A stretch of 64,000 nt of DNA from Aculops lycopersici. Its lineage: Eukaryota; Arthropoda; Arachnida; Trombidiformes; Eriophyidae. The position numbers were made by a program, and so were the translations under genes. The stretch is taken from assembly GCA_015350385.1 (NCBI GenBank), contig WNKI01000001.1, forward strand, positions 848,496-912,495, in the 5' to 3' direction. Under the pieces are notes generated by a model that worked only from the letters and a program-made list of their open reading frames with translations, did no database searches and was not told the DNA's origin. The first letter of the stretch is position 1. Each line of letters begins with the position of its first letter. Below are positions 14,037-29,523 of this stretch, in pieces.

Positions 14037-15025
14037 CAACAAACACCACGAATACGAATAGAAAACAATTATTTGTAGAACAACAACAACTACAACAGCG
14101 ACCACTGAGCCAGGTGAGCTTGCGATACTAAAGACTACAAGTCGCGTCGTTGCAGGTTGCCATTTTCTCCAAACTGTCGGAGACTCGAGGGCACTTTTTT
14201 GGTCGGCGTTTGTGTGAATGTTATTGTTGCGAGTTTAGAGTTAGTTTCTGCGATTGATCCACCAGGTGAGCTGATATCAATTTTCACCGCAAAGGGGAGT
14301 TGAAACATTTGCAGCAATAGCGGCGGTGTCGGCATTGAGTGACTTGTCGTTTATGTGTTCTAGTGTCGTGGTCTCTTGTGTCCATGTTGCAAAACCTCAA
14401 CTTTACCTGCGTGCATTGTTTTCAGTCCCCGATTGGAGGTCATAAAATTTAATATCATCGAACTAACCTCAAATGAACGACGACAACAACAACAACAACA
14501 TCAACTAACCGAACAGAACTGAGCCAAGCAAATCGAAGTGACAGGTTAGTGAGTGAGAGAGAGAGAGAGAGAGGGAGAGAAGGGTAAGAATGTCGGCGAC
14601 ATTATACAAGAGAATAGATTTAACAAGAACAAGAACTAGAGCAGCAAAAGTTGTCACGTTGAAGGTTGAATCAGCCGAGTGGTGAAAGATATAAATTTGA
14701 TGCGAAATCTTAGATCAGTGATCAAGATTAAGATTGAATGTGAAGCTACAGGAGGAAGAGGAAATCACCTTAGAATTTTTACCTGAAGCGACAGTGAAGA
14801 TATTGATTTATTTACATAGAAACAGGAAGAGGAAAGAATTTCTCTCGACCAAAACAAACGCAATCCCAATACAAAGAGAGAAGAGAAAAAGCTAAGTTAG
14901 AACTGATACTCGAAATTATCAATAACCAAGACTGGAGAGCTACAAAAATAGCAACAATAACTAAGAATTTATTCAACTATTTGAAGAGAAGCTAAACGAA
15001 ACGAGAAAACTAAAAAACAACAAAC

Positions 15026-15638
15026 ATGGCGACCGGCGGCTTGGGGCCGGCGGTGACCACGCGCTTCAGTGATAACTACGACCTCAAGGAGGAGCTTGGC
15101 AAGGGCGCCTTCTCAATTGTGCGCCGTTGTGTCCAAAAGGCCAGCGCGCTTGAGTTTGCTGCCAAGATTATCAACACCAAGAAATTGTCCAGCCGCGACT
15201 TTCAGAAGTTGGAACGCGAGGCACGCATTTGCAGGAAACTCAATCACCCAAACATCGTCCGGCTACACGATTCTATCCAGGAGGAGGCCTATCACTATTT
15301 AATCTTCGACTTGGTGACGGGAGGCGAGCTGTTTGAGGATATAGTTGCGCGCGAGTATTACAGCGAGGCGGACGCGTCCCATTGTATCCAGCAGATTCTA
15401 GAATCAGTCAATCACTGTCACACAAACAATGTAGTCCATCGCGATTTAAAACCCGAGAACCTCCTGTTGGCCAGCAAGGCCAAGGGGGCGGCCGTTAAGT
15501 TGGCCGACTTTGGTCTTGCCATCGAGGTGCAGGGCGAACAGAACGCGTGGTACGGTTTCGCCGGAACGCCAGGCTACCTGTCGCCGGAGGTGATCAAGAA
15601 GGAGCCATATGGGAAGCCAGTTGACATTTGGGCGTGCG
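15026..15638 (+). CDS. CaMKII: CaMKII copy 1, exon 1: most of the kinase domain
   Basis: Encodes residues 1-204 and the first base of Gly 205 (IWACG), with donor GTGAGT at 15639. It differs from exon 1 of copy 2 at three synonymous positions only (codon 2, about codon 46, about codon 132). Bases directly before the ATG are unlike those of copy 2, so identity begins at the start codon. Confidence 0.95.
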
Positions 15639-18600
15639 GTGAGTATCTGATAAAATTAAATTTATTTATACATGCAAATCAAATAAAATTAAATCCCCAT
15701 ATACTAACTACGTGATGAAATCATCTCGTTCAATCCAACAATTAACAGGTGTCATCTTGTACATTCTACTCGTTGGCTACCCTCCCTTTTGGGATGAGGA
15801 CCAGTACAATTTGTATTCGCAAATTAAAAATGGTGCCTACGACTACCCAACGCCCGAGTGGGACACCGTCACTCCCGAGGCAAAGAATCTAATTAACAGA
15901 ATGCTGCAGGTGAATCCAACAGTTAGAATCACAGCCACCGAAGCACTGAAGCATCCGTGGATTTGCAACAGAGAACGGGTCGCTAGCACTTTGCATCGTC
16001 AAGAGACAGTGGATTGCTTGAAGAAGTTTAACGCAAGACGCAAACTTAAGGGCGCCATTTTGACCACAATGCTGGCAACGAGAAATTTTTCAGGTAATTA
16101 GTAGTTTCTTTTTGTCCCTTTAACTGCATGTTTTATTGTTATTAGAAATTTTCTTTTTGTTTTCACTCGCTCCATTTGAATGTTTTTAATCGTATTTCGG
16201 CTTCGGTCGCAAAATAATATAACGAATGCTATAACAAAAGAGCAAGGCAAACACTCGCCTTCTTACCCAACTAGGCCTGCCTGCCAGTCGACGGACCAAA
16301 CGAACCGACCACCGACCGACCGATCGAAGGTCTAGGTCGTTGGTCTTGCCACCGCGGTCCCGCGATTGCGGCTGCCGCCGCATGGCCACCATTAATCTTG
16401 ACGCGCGACGCCGGATGTTAAGTGCACCTCCACTGGTTCGATTTACTCTCGCGCGCACTCACATGACCACCACGACCACCACCGCCGTAGCCACCAACCG
16501 CCACGATTGCAACTCCTTCTCTGGCGGCTCTAGCTCCAGCTCTATGTCGTGTCGCGCTCCTCCTAATGGGGCAAGGATTTCGCCTTCGGCTGACGACATC
16601 GACGTCGATGTCAACCGGCAAGCGAGCGAAGGCCACCCATTGCGCTCGAGGCGTGCTAGTCGGTGGGCAAGCCGCTCGTCGGTTGCGACAAACTGACACT
16701 CGCCTTGGGTTTGCTGCGTTTGCTGCTGCCGGGCAGCCATCAATTATTTCAACGCTAAGGACAGAATCGCTCGCTTGCTGTTTATCTATCTGCAACTGGG
16801 TGCAAGGGGAATACGACAAAGAGACCCAAAGCTTTGGGGACCGAGACCGAGCGCGACAACAAACTGTAGGCTCGATTCGATGCCTCACACTGGCGGCATC
16901 GACTCGAGTCGACTGCAGTTATCGTGGCGCTTGTGGGCCGTAAATGTGAGCTACGAAGTTGAAGTCGAAGGTGAAGTTAAAGTTAAAGTTACGTAACGCG
17001 AAGTCGACGATTCGAGACAGACCACCAAAGGAGATGTCGCGACTCGCGAAGGCAGACGAGCGGGCGTCTAATGTTTCAAGTGGCCGCTTGTTTCACGTCG
17101 AATTTTCACTTGGCGACTTTGGTTGCGTTTGGCGGAAACCTGAGTTAGCAGACGAAGTGTCGGCGCAAATGTCTACCTCGAATAGGTAAATAAATCACGC
17201 AATTATCCATATTTCGCTATCAATTGTTGTTGCTGCTGCTGGTGCTATCGCGCTCTAGTCTCGTGTACTTACTCATGTAGCACCCTCGGCAGCAGCAGCA
17301 AATACTTTTGGCAAGCGTGGGACAAATTATGTATACATATGGAAATGCGAGTCGCCGGAGTCCCGTTTCATCTCTGCCCATTGCGTCGCGTTATCTCGCT
17401 GGCCGGGCCAGCCTACTGAACCGTCGTCGTTGCGCACTTTTCCTCTCGCCGACTAGCTAACGACATGCTTGCAGCAGCTAACACCACCGGCTAGTGGTAG
17501 TGGCGGCAGCAATGATTGGGAATTGAATTGAAAACCAGCCAACCGACGAGCAAATGATACTGGCGCTCCCTTTTGGCGCTCGCCGCTATCTTAGATGGGG
17601 CCCGAGGGCGTCGCGTTGTGTTTGGAAGTGTCATCGTTGGCGTGTTACTTTGCCCTGCGCGTCTCAACGACCGCCTAATTCTGGCGCCGCATACAAGTGG
17701 TTGTCGTTTTCGTTGTTTGTATTGTGTCGCTAGCTTGGCGGCAATATGGCGTGCAAATGATACATTTACATGTTTGCGCGCGCGCCGACCATTTGATCTG
17801 TTCTCGGCTCAAATTTACCATTGAATTTTGTACACAACAACAACAACTGGAACAACAATATCCACAACAAGAGCATCACCACCAACGACTACAACAAGAG
17901 CAACGACGACAGTTAGCTTCGGGTTACATTCTCTTCCTGTCTAGTTTAGTTTTGGCTCCAAACGGAACAAGTACCCGGAAAGCGAGCTGACGATGCGGCC
18001 GCTCGTTGGTCTATTCCAAAACTCTAGCTCGAAGCTCGCGGACAACTAAAAGCGAGAGAAGGGAAGACGAAAACGATGCCCACAGCACAAAGGGCGCCCA
18101 TTTGAGACTGAGATTCTTGCAGCAGTCGCGGTGGCGGCGGTGGCGGCGGTGGCGGCAACAACGTAAATGGCAGCCACCGAGCTAGTGGCTAGAGTTGGCG
18201 GCAAAGTTCACACAATGTATACTATATAAATTTTACAACAATAATCAAGCGTCAATGTGAAACTTATCCTCATCTCCAGAGTACCACGGGAAAATGAGAC
18301 GACGGTGAGAGCGCCGCTACTAAACAAATTCTGCTCGCCTCGTTGGCAGCGACGACGACCACTGCAGTTTTGTTGCTGGCTCCTGGGGATCATGCAGCGA
18401 AGGGCTAGTTTTTAGGTGGTGTTTTGTATTCAATGGTATTGTTTTTCAATTGCCACCGTAGTTGTCGTTTAATTTGTTCAAACTGCACTGTTGCTCGTGA
18501 GTGTTTGTGTCTCTCAGTCTCACTTTCTCTGACTGTTCAAGTGGAGGCGAACTGCAAAGACCTCGGCGAGCAGTGAGCCCGCTAACATTTCAGCTAGTTG

Positions 18601-21600
18601 CTCCAACGGCCACCAAGCTAGTTGCTGCTCACTAGAGTCTTGCTAGTTGCTCAGTTTGCCCGCAACTTTGCCAGCTAGCGAGCGAGAAAATGAATGAATG
18701 AATAACAATACCCTCGCAGTTGCCGCACTTACACTTGCAAACTTGAGGTAAAGGATCTCGTCGGAGTCGGGGGCGAAAGAAAAACATGAGCCTCAATGGT
18801 TTCATTCGACTCGGTGACGTCCTTGTTGTGCGCAACGAGCTCCACCAGTAACGCATATCTCACTTCAAGTATCCACTTTAAACTTTTAGAAGCATTCGCC
18901 TCGCCAAAGTTTCCTCTCTCTCTCTCATTGGTCTTGTGGCGTTAGTTGGCCGCCAAGACCGCAAAAGAAGAAAGCTACACGCGAGACCGAGACTCGTCTT
19001 GTCACACTCATCGACTTTTCGTTGTTGTTGTTGCAATTGCAGCTACTACTGCTTCTCGTTGCAACTTGCACAGAAACTCGCATGGAGCAGAGCAGAAAAG
19101 TCGGTAGCGATGGCGAGACACTTGGAAGTGGCAAAAGCGAGAAGCCTGCAAAAGATGCGAGGGTATTAATAGCGCCGCTGCCACCATTAGCCTTCTCTCT
19201 TTCTCCATCTCGTGTAGTTGGCTCCAATTGACATGGAGTCTGAGTCAGAGTCAGAGTCTGAGATTCACGGCAAGAGCAACAAACGAGGAGTTCAATGGCT
19301 TAATTGCATCTCCTTAGCCTTTGTACTTTTCGCTCTTTTTCTCTGTCTCACTACAACTGCTTTGCCGGCGAGCTGAGCGTTTCGCTTTGCAGTTATTGTG
19401 TTGTGTTGGGTTGTCTTGTCGTTGTTGTTGTTGTTGTTGTTGTTGCAACGGCGGCTATTGAAACGGCAGCCTCACATACAACCGGCGAACCACCGAGAGA
19501 AGCTCCTGGATCGGCCTAATGGCCGGCCAAGTGAGAGGAAGCGCGAGAAACTCACGCGCTCCACTGCGAGTCGTCCTCGTGGCCGTGGAATCGGTTGGAT
19601 TCCCATTGAGCTTTGGGTGTAGTATTAAAACATTTGCCATGGATTCATCTGTGCAATGGAATAGGATAGACGAGGCAATAGCAATAGAAGTATCAGTGGT
19701 AAAAGCCAGGCACGCTCATCAACTCAGTCAGCTAGAAATAAGATGGATAGTCCGACTTCCCCTTGCTAGTTTTCTATTTTTCCTCGCCATTTCGTCGTCG
19801 TCGTCGTAGTGATCGTCTTCGTAGTTGCTTGGTCTCCGTGGCTCGCAATGGCAGTGGCAGTAGCTTCTGTCTTGGTAGTCGTCGTCGTCGTCGTCGTCGC
19901 TGTCGTCGAGATGAGCCGACGCAACGCGCCCCGTAGTGTCTCGCCGAGTTATGGTTGTTTTGTCTCTAGAGTCTCGCCGCCTCTGAACAGATTCGCCAAG
20001 ATCGTTCGCTGGCGAGACCGCCGCCGAGCTAAACCAAGCCAAGTGCCCCATGTGAGTTCCATAGTTGGACTTACCACTCCCGGCGCCACTGCGGCAAAAG
20101 TCATCACCGGCATGATCCTCGTAGTCGTCACCGGCACTGTCGCCGCTTCGCTCCAATCGCTAGACTAGCTTGCCCGCGGTGATACGGATGCAAGCTAGCG
20201 AGAGAGTTACAGTTACGAGCTTTGACTCGTGATGGCAGACAAATAGAAGATCGCTCATACGGCCGTTAGCTAGAGTGTCGCTTCATCTTTCATCTGCAAT
20301 CTCACCGGCAAACTGAAAGACTGATTACTATCTGACTATTCGGCTGGTGGGCCCATAAAAACACTACTGTCTAAGCTATCACTCTTCTTGCCGGCGAGAT
20401 GTTCAATTGAAGAGAGTGGAAGTAAACTCGATGCTTCGAAGAATCTTAGAAAGAAGTTAAACTTACTTCTTTCTTTCTCTCTCTCTTACCGTAACTTTAC
20501 CTCTTTGTGATCGAATGATTCTCGTAGTCTATTAGCTAAAAGGATTTAGATTCGGCGAGCTAATCCAAATCCTTCTCGAAATTGAAGACCGGAGTCGAGG
20601 TATGAATGTCAATTTCAACACAGTCAATCAAAAATAGAGCTTCGACTGGAATCGAGGTACGGTTTTGGATTGTTGCTAAACGATTATGTGACTCAAATAT
20701 AATGTCACTCAAGACGATCATGTGATGACCGGAAGACACCTGTGGAATCCAATTGGCCAATTCTCTGGCCATGGCGAAGTCAGCAAGATATCGACTGCTA
20801 CTTGTTTTCGGACACAGTTTCCAACTTCTCAGCCTTGAGCCTCGAAGATCTAGAGCTAGACAAAGAGTCAAGTCTGAACTGAGACCTTCACGCTTGAATG
20901 CAACTGCAATATCTGCGTCCAGCCACATTTTTTCAACTTTTCAACCCTCGAACGCAAACTTAAGAACAACGACCGGAGTCTGTTAGAATATTGATAATGA
21001 GCGGCGGGCCATTTGGGTGACTTTGAAATGGGACTCAGCTGGGACACGTCTTCGTCGCATAATAGCCGCCCAGTGGCACGTATCTCGACGATTACTTTCC
21101 CCTCCCTCTTTCTAGCTAGCTAACTTGCTAGCGCCAGCCAGACAAAGTCATCGAGTGTCTGTCTCTTGTGGTCGGTTCGTTGGTTGACAGCCTGCAGTGG
21201 GGGCAATAACTGGCACACGCAAGCAACATGGAGTCTCAACTTTGGTTATCGGTTGGTTGGGGCGCAGGGAGTTTCAGTGGCCGGTCCGCTGAGACCAGTA
21301 TGTCGGACTTGGGCGACTGTACAGTGATCTGAAAATCAGTCACGTTCTCGGGGGTTGAGAGCACATTGGCCATCTCGAGTCTTGAGACCCGCGAAATGGA
21401 GGCCGCGATTTGAGTCAGCTCCTCACACTCTCTCAACAGTCATTGCTATTACCGCTAGTGGAACTGCAAGTCGCGCTAACTGTAGGAAGGCTGGAAAAGT
21501 GCTTAGTGTAGTAGATGTCCATTGCACTTCTTGTATACAGTTAGCCATTTAATTTTTGCCGAACTCGCGGCTGGCCCACCTCGAAACTAGAGGCACTAAG

Positions 21601-24600
21601 CGCTACGCAACTCAACGCGATTTTGTTTAGTGTTTGGCGACTACTCGACTTAACGATAGCAACTCAACGATCAGTGCAGTCGGATAGAATTAAAGAGAAA
21701 GTTGCATGAAAAGAAGCGATAAAGTGTTTCACTCCTCTCCTCCCTCGAGAGCGAGACAGAGGAAGAGAGAGGGAGAGAGAGCAAAAACCGAAACTGAAGC
21801 TTTTCCTCCTAGCCTCCCAATTATTTGACTTGCCAAGTCAGAGACGGAGACTCCGAGTTTCCGTTACTCTCGCTAGTCACCACTTCCGGCTTCAACCAGA
21901 ATGACGGCGATGAAAAGTGGAACTGTCACTTCAATTTTTGACTAAACTAAAGGTAATGGGCGTTTGTTAGTAATTCCCTTGATTGTTTCGGGGTCATGGG
22001 CAGAATGGAGGCAAAATGATTATCGAGGTTTAGGTAACTCGCCTCGCTTAGGGCGACAACTATATTGCAACAGCAGCAACTGAAGCAACAGAAGCCGCGG
22101 GGTATAATTATCACTGTCGCTGCTCATGCTACTGAATTGAACTGGATTGTCGTAGCTGTCGCGTGTTGTGGTCATGAGCGGCGAGAGGCCTTGAGGCAGA
22201 AAGGAGGGATGAGCATTAAAGTGACCATCGAGTGGAGTGGTGAGTAATGAACTCGAGCTCGAGCTCAAACTCATCATCTCGACCAACAAACCGGCCTCAT
22301 TCTCTCGCTGAAAGGCGATAAAATTTTCAATTGCTATCTCGTTTTTCATCATCTAAACCGAGTTACGTTACGACGAAAGCTTTACGAGCCACGAACCGCA
22401 ACCACAACCCAAGCCAGAGGAGAGGCGAGCTGCGAAATAATCAAATTAGTGTGTAAGTCTGAGCGCAGTCATTGTTATTGTAGTTCCGGTTACTTGAGTT
22501 GCTGGCGCCAAGTGCGAGAGTTTGGCGCCTCGTGGTTGTCGCCCATCCGCTTGCCGTTTTCCTTTTGCGTCCGATTCGGTCAAGCGGCGGCGGCGGTTGC
22601 GGGCAAAACCAGCGCTCGGCTGTTTGTCCGCGCCATCGACTAGCACTAACGCTGCCAGCGCCGCTGCAACGGATACCACCAACGCCAACCCAATGGAAGT
22701 CCGGACACTTTGACACTGATAATTACTCATTCCTCCATCATCGGGAGGCCGAAGTGTAGTGGTTGCCGCGAGCCTTTAGTTTGTTGGCCGCTCAAATGGT
22801 CTATTGCGCAACGGGCGCCCCTGGCACCGACAGCCGGGTAATGATGAGGTGCCCGTACGGGATTTTGCTGGTTGTCGCCTCGCCTCGCCTCGACTCGACG
22901 TCGCTGTGTTGGTTCTGCTCGAGAGACCAGAGGAGCACCAATGCGAGACGAAAGTAGGTTAGCTCATCATCTACTCGAGTCATTGACACTGATGTTATCG
23001 TTGTCGTCGTTGCTTTTTCTTGGAGATTGCAGACGGCCAAGTCTATTTGATGCAGCAACGACCACGACCATCACAACGAGCAAACTAATGCGAAAAAAGC
23101 TTGCTCGCTGGCTGGTGTAGGTGAGTTTGCTTCGGCGGAACAACAAAATGAACTCGAATTAGTCTATCGATCCCAACTGAAGCTAGAGTGACAACGACAA
23201 AGACTTCCCATTTGCTTTCCTTCGGTTCGAGCTTCGCGCGACCAAACGAAATGACAAAGTTCCTGGAGAATCACAAACACCTGAGCCTCTCTCGAATCAA
23301 AAGCGTGGGAGTTCGTTCTATAGAGCGAACTCCCTCGACTTACAGCGAGGCGAACGACTAGATAAACTTTACCGATGCTTTGTAAGCAAGGCGCCGAGCT
23401 CTCGTGAGTCTGTGGCTTCAACACTCTCTATCGTTTGTATCAAGCTCGACGAAATGGTGCTGAGACTGGGATTTGGTGAGCGAGCAAAACTTTCGCCTCT
23501 CTACAATAAAGTAAATTTCTCACTTTATTTGCAACGAGAAGCATATTTCTAGCTCAAGGACAAGTCCATCTGTGAGCCTCTTATCTGTGAGAATTGAAAT
23601 GAGAGGCAAAAGGCAGGCGTTTCCGGTTTGCTCTGGTATGCCCTGCTCCAAAGTATTGAGGTCAAAATGGTGGCTGCACAACAAACCAAGAAATGGCAAT
23701 CATCAATCTGTCGCCAAATAACAACTTGGCTTTGCACCACAGACACAGTTCGTTGCCTTCTTCCTTGATGTCGAGTCAAGTTTTTACCTTCTTTCAAGTC
23801 TCCACTTCGATTGGCAGCAGTTCATTTCTCCCCAACTGACGTCCGCCTGCCACTTGTTTGTTGCAGCTACCGCAACTTTATTTTGTGCTATACTATTTTG
23901 TCGCAGCCGCCGCAGCAGCATTAGTATTGGTGGTGTTGGAAGTGGAAGAGGGAGCACACTCAATAAGACGTGTGGCCGAAGTGGACGTGTCAATTGCGCT
24001 GTCCACTATTGTGCTTTTCGGGAGAAAGAGAAAAGAGCGCCACTCGAAAACATTTGCACTCTCATCCCAAAAACTAGCCTGCCACTTGGAGCTCCAGGCA
24101 ACAACAAACTAACAGCCAACTGCGCCAGGTTCCACCTGAAGCTTGGCGCCAGCTTTGTCAGTCTTTTTGTCCGTCGGAAGTGACAAACGTTTGGCAAGCT
24201 AGGCGGCGGCGCTGGTAGCACGAGTCGACAGGGGAAGCTTTGACTTCCTCTAACCACTTGGGACCGGCCACTAGAATTGACGCTACGTGTGAATATTCGT
24301 TTAGCTCCAAGTTTCTAGTGTTTCAAGTCAGGCACTTCAATGGCTCCACGTGCAAGTTACCTGCCACTGTTGATATTACTTCCACTACCGCTGCTGCTTC
24401 TGCCTCTGTTGCCGCCAGGAACTCACCTGGCGAAGAACTTGGATGCAACTGGCCAAGTTGCTCGATAGAGCGAGAGAGAGAGAGAGAGAGAGAGGGAGAT
24501 GGTAAATTTATTCACTGTTACAGATAAAGTCCAGCGATCGTTTTTCTTTCATTTGAAATACAAACCCAGAGACAATTTGCGCCCCCGGAAAGCGAGAGAG

Positions 24601-27600
24601 CAAGATTGTCGTTGCTTGCATTGTATTACTTATTAAAGTGGCACAATATAACGTATTGCCGCCCGCTAGTCCCACGAGACTTTGGCTCGCGAGGGAACGA
24701 GCTGGCACGTGGAGCATATTGGCAATTTGTTGAAATTGTTGAAAATTTGCGTTTCCCGCTCTCCCATTTACACGTCCGCTTGGTTCAATGCATATGATTT
24801 AGGCCTAGAAATGCCAATTGTTGTGCCCTTTTTTTCCAAATGGAGACTTTGTTCAATGAGTCTGTCGTGCAACTTTTGTGATCCAACCCCAACTTCCGGC
24901 GAACCCTTTCGGTTGTCAAATGTTGTCGCGAGCCGTTGATCAGATTGAGCAGATAGACAAATCGAGTGTGCAAAAGATAGTAATAAAGGTGCTGCTGCTA
25001 GTGGTGGTGGTAGTGGTCGTCGAAGTGGTAGTTAGTGGGTCATGTTTGCCCAACTGGGCCAATCAATAAACTCACTCCCAATTGAAGCTGGACAAATTTC
25101 TATCACTTGATCACATCAAGAGCAATAGAGAACAGATCAATCTAATGCTATATCTTTATCCTTTTAGCTTAAGAAGAGAGATAGAGGAAGTAAATTGCCG
25201 CACCACCAACTGGATGGATTGGCAGAGCGACCGAACATTCGAAAGAGATGGACCGCGAACGTCGCTCGGCCAGATGAGCAACAAACGCAATCAATACGCG
25301 TCACTGGCGCCCGTGCACCGAGCTCAGCCAGTTGCTTGCCAACTTGGTTCAATTTCAGTCAGTAGTGATCGAAAGAGGCATTGAAATTACCTTGGGACCA
25401 AATACAAATACACAGACACCGAGCTACAGACGAACGCACAGATGGTCGCCTTTGCTCGTCTGTTTGCTCGCCACCAACTTTGCCCAAAGTTGGATCATAG
25501 GGCAACCATCGGGCGAGAGAGCAAAACTAAACAGCCCTTTGGTTAGGCTTACCAACCAGCTAGTCGCTTGGCAAACGTTTCCCAAAACATTCTCCCATCC
25601 AAAAGGCAGCGTACACTAGTTTGAACTTCGCTGTGTCGTCGTTTGAATGCCTCGAGAGTTTGCCGCTAGCTTGCCAACGAGCTAGACAGACAGCCACCAA
25701 GAAAAACTATCGGCCAAATAGACTGACAGTGCGACTTTCGCCAGCCAACTAGCTCATCTGTCTGGTTCTGGTTCTCGCTCACCCAGGCACCTGTCGCTTC
25801 GATGCCCATTGATTGATGCGTCTGCTTACCTGTTCGTTCACCTACCTACCTACCTGCCTGCCAGTCAGCAAAATTTAGAGGCGCCGAAGGCCAACGGCGG
25901 TGGTGTTAGCGCAAGCCAAAGGACCAACTGCAAAAGGTGTGTTGTTTTTTCATTATGTTGCCAGGCCGGCGGTCGTTTGACAAACGGGCAGATTAACTAT
26001 CAGACAGTGACATTTTCGATGCGCTAACTCGTGGCATTTTCACTGGATTAGTTACAGTTATAGTTGAATGGCAGCCAGGTAAGCCGTAGAATCATCATCA
26101 ATAACAACGGCAACAACAACAGCATCATCAAATGGCAGCTCTCTCATTTGCTGCCTCTTCGTGCATCCGAAAAGTTGGAGTAGCTCGTCGGTTTGGTCCA
26201 CATCACTATCGCTACCAAAATGACGCCGCTAGCAACCATCAATATCACCGACAGCAGAAGTGGCAGCAACTCAAGTTTCTAAAGATTTTTTGAGGTTTTA
26301 AGATTTGAGCTGCCCGACGGCCATCTCGTGTCACGGGCAGATTCAAACTCATGACACTTTCCAAGCGACCAACTTGCCATCTTCGTCAAAATATGATTAA
26401 TCTTCCATTGAAACTCCATCAATATGATTGTTTCGATGACGAAATGAAGCAGAGAGACAATAAGTTTTAGAATTGCTCTTCTTTCTTAGACCTAGATCAA
26501 AGAGAGCAGCGAAAAGATGATATTTCTGGCCGCAAGAATTTGCTTGCGTTTCTCTTCGGAAACGTCGGAAAAATTATCAAATCAATGGAAAATCATCCAG
26601 TTTAGTTAGCACTCCGGCGCATCAATTACGTCATACCTAGAAGAAAAGACAGACAATTGTAAAGTGGCTCGCATGGGTTGCTTCTCGAGTTGGTTGCCGT
26701 AGTGTTTGCTACAGAGAAAAGCTCAAGTGTAAGAAACCTTTCGATCAAGAGGAGTTCGCCGAAACTCTTTGCAATTGCGCAGGGAGTTTGAGGAAGCCGT
26801 TCAATCGGATTTTCGCTTGTTCTACGTCCTCTTCCGGTACCTTCCACTTTTCTCCTGCTAACAGCACCACAACTGCGGCCATCAAGCTCGCTGCAAAGGG
26901 CAAACGAGCGCCGAGGGTCTCAGGTAAGCGGCTCGTTATTTTTCCAATCTGGACGCGAGTTGGCATTGTTCTTTTAGTCTTGACCTCTTTGGGCCACCAG
27001 GTAACATCACATCCGAGTTCAGCGGCAAGATATTGTTAGCTCGGAAAGTGGCACAATCCTCTATCCATTAGCCTCCTTGACTAGCGACAATAATCGACTC
27101 ACTTGGGTGTCGTCCAGCCGCTCGCGGCACTTTGGCCGACAGTTGCTCAGCTTGGTCACACCCTTGTTGTCCTGTATGATTGGAGCAAATGCGTTCAAGC
27201 GACCAATTGCTTGGTGCTTGTCGACTCCTCGTCGAGTATTTTTCCACTTTAACCTCCTAACGGCAGGAGAAAATTCAATATGCTACCGCAGATTGAATCG
27301 CCATCAATCAAGGCGAACCTCAAAGTGGAAGAGAGAAAGGGAGTTGCCTCAGTTTTGTAAGTGCAAACCAGATGAGGCGCAGGCTTGCGACTTTGTGGAC
27401 ACTTCCGACGCACAACCAGACTCTGTATGCTTCGGTGGCGCAACCTATCGCTTTTGAGACAAACTAAATGCACGTGCAGATAAATTTGCCACTCAAAACA
27501 CAGGGGTCGCTAGGTACCTCTAAGCGAAGCGCGGCTCAATGTAAACTTGGGCCTCTAGCAAAAGTCTGGCACCAACTAACCAGTATGCCAACTAATTTGC

Positions 27601-29268
27601 TCTGTCCCCCTCAAATCACTCAACGTTGCCTCTGCTTTCTCTTTGTCTCTGTCTCTTGCTCACAGACACAAAACCAACAACGTCTCTTGCAAATTCAACA
27701 CAGACGTCCACTTCCGGCCAGTGAGTTCGACTCCGAGTTGTTTGTTGTCTTGTTCTTCGCTGGGTATGTACATTTGTGTGGCTTACCCTCCTCCTAGTTT
27801 TGGAAGAACAAGCCGCACAACTCAACCTGGCCGCCCATTTGCAGCCAACTCACGTAGGTGACCAAGCGAGCTGGCGAGTGAGTCTCTTTTGACTCGTCTC
27901 AATTCAGCAGGTGAAATCTCTGGCTTGTTGGATGCATGTTAGAGGAACGGACACACTAAAGACTAAGGATGAGTTGGATAGATTGAGTCTCTGGTTGCGT
28001 TGAGAGACAAAAAGGCTAAGTTACGTCACTTGCATGTCATCTTCAAGTTTGTATGAATGTCGCCTTCGTGTAGCCGAAAATAAATGTTTGTTTTGTGCAG
28101 GCGTTTGGTAGGGCTTCGCCTCGCCTCGCTTCGCTTTGCCTTATCTTCTTCCTCTACAAAACCAATTGGCGCTTTTCCGATGACAAAGCCTCGAGAAATT
28201 CCAATGCAAATCCCCACAACTTTCGCCGATAAATTTAAATGCGCACATGGTTCCCCTCCTCTCGTCGGATTGCATGCGACAAGCTTGCTGCAATTGCTGG
28301 CTTGGCAAATTTAGTATTGAAGCCAAGCGGCCGGCAGTCAATTGATTGGCGCGCAATCAAATTCCAAACTCTCGTTGGTGGCGCTAAACTTGTGCATGAC
28401 TGACAATATAACAACAATACCAACCATAGACTTGATCCTACAGAGTCGCCAGGCTAATTGATTGGTCAATTTGTGCACCAGCTTCGCTCAACTCGACCAT
28501 GCCGATGCAATTCCACTTCCGGTTCGGAGAGAGACCAATAGATCGATAGATAGATCGGTCAGTCGGACGACCGGAGTATTGGTCCATTGGTTGGATGGTA
28601 GGGAGTAGTTGTAACGGGATATATAGAGTCTTAGTCAGCGGAACGAGATCAGCTCGTTAAAATGTCAACGCACTGAACAGGTTGCCATTTTCTTTTATGC
28701 ACCCACGTTGCTGTTTAAAGTGCGGCGATCGTGACCAGATGACGGCGGATGAAGCGGGAGAGAGAGAGAGAGAGTCAATTGTTACTTTGCACACAGGATG
28801 ACAGAAGAGAGACAGCAAGTCCAATACAAAGCTCGTGAGCTGATGACGCGACGCAACGCAACGCAACTTACAGATGTAGGTGCACTTTAATCTGAACCGA
28901 ATTAAGCCAATTAAATGCCAAGCGTTTCGCAACTTTATTGAGCTTAGCGTTTAATTTGTCGTCGCTGTCTTTCTCTGGTTGACATTTAGGAATCAGCTTG
29001 AATTTGCCAGCAAGGGACAGGGTTACAGCCGATTTTTGTCTACCTATGAAAGAGATCATAATTTTCTCCTTCTCACGGTCGTTATCTAACAACAAAACGA
29101 ACGGAAGTCGCCAATATGATGCTGCCACTGCGACCGCCAATATTAGCTACATTGTCCCGCTCCTCGTTATTAGTCGTCTATTCTTGCCGCTGCTGCTGTG
29201 ACTCCTCCTCTTCTCACTTCCGCTTTGCTTCGAGAACCACGGTAACACGATAGGAGCCAACGAGGAAA

Positions 29269-29367
<99 letters not shown>

Positions 29368-29523
29368 TAGTAGAGTAGTAGTAGTAGTAGTACGTAGTAC
29401 GTACGTACGTACGTACGTACGTACGTACGTACGTACGTACGTACGTACGTACGTACGTNNNNNNNNNNNNNNNNNNNNNNNNNNNNNNNNNNNNNNNNNN
29501 NNNNNNNNNNNNNNNNNNNNNNN

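Noticed and set aside
15712..16101. Separate gene starting at an ATG before CaMKII exon 2
   Set aside because: The ATG lies inside intron 1; the segment is the second half of the kinase joined in phase to exon 1.
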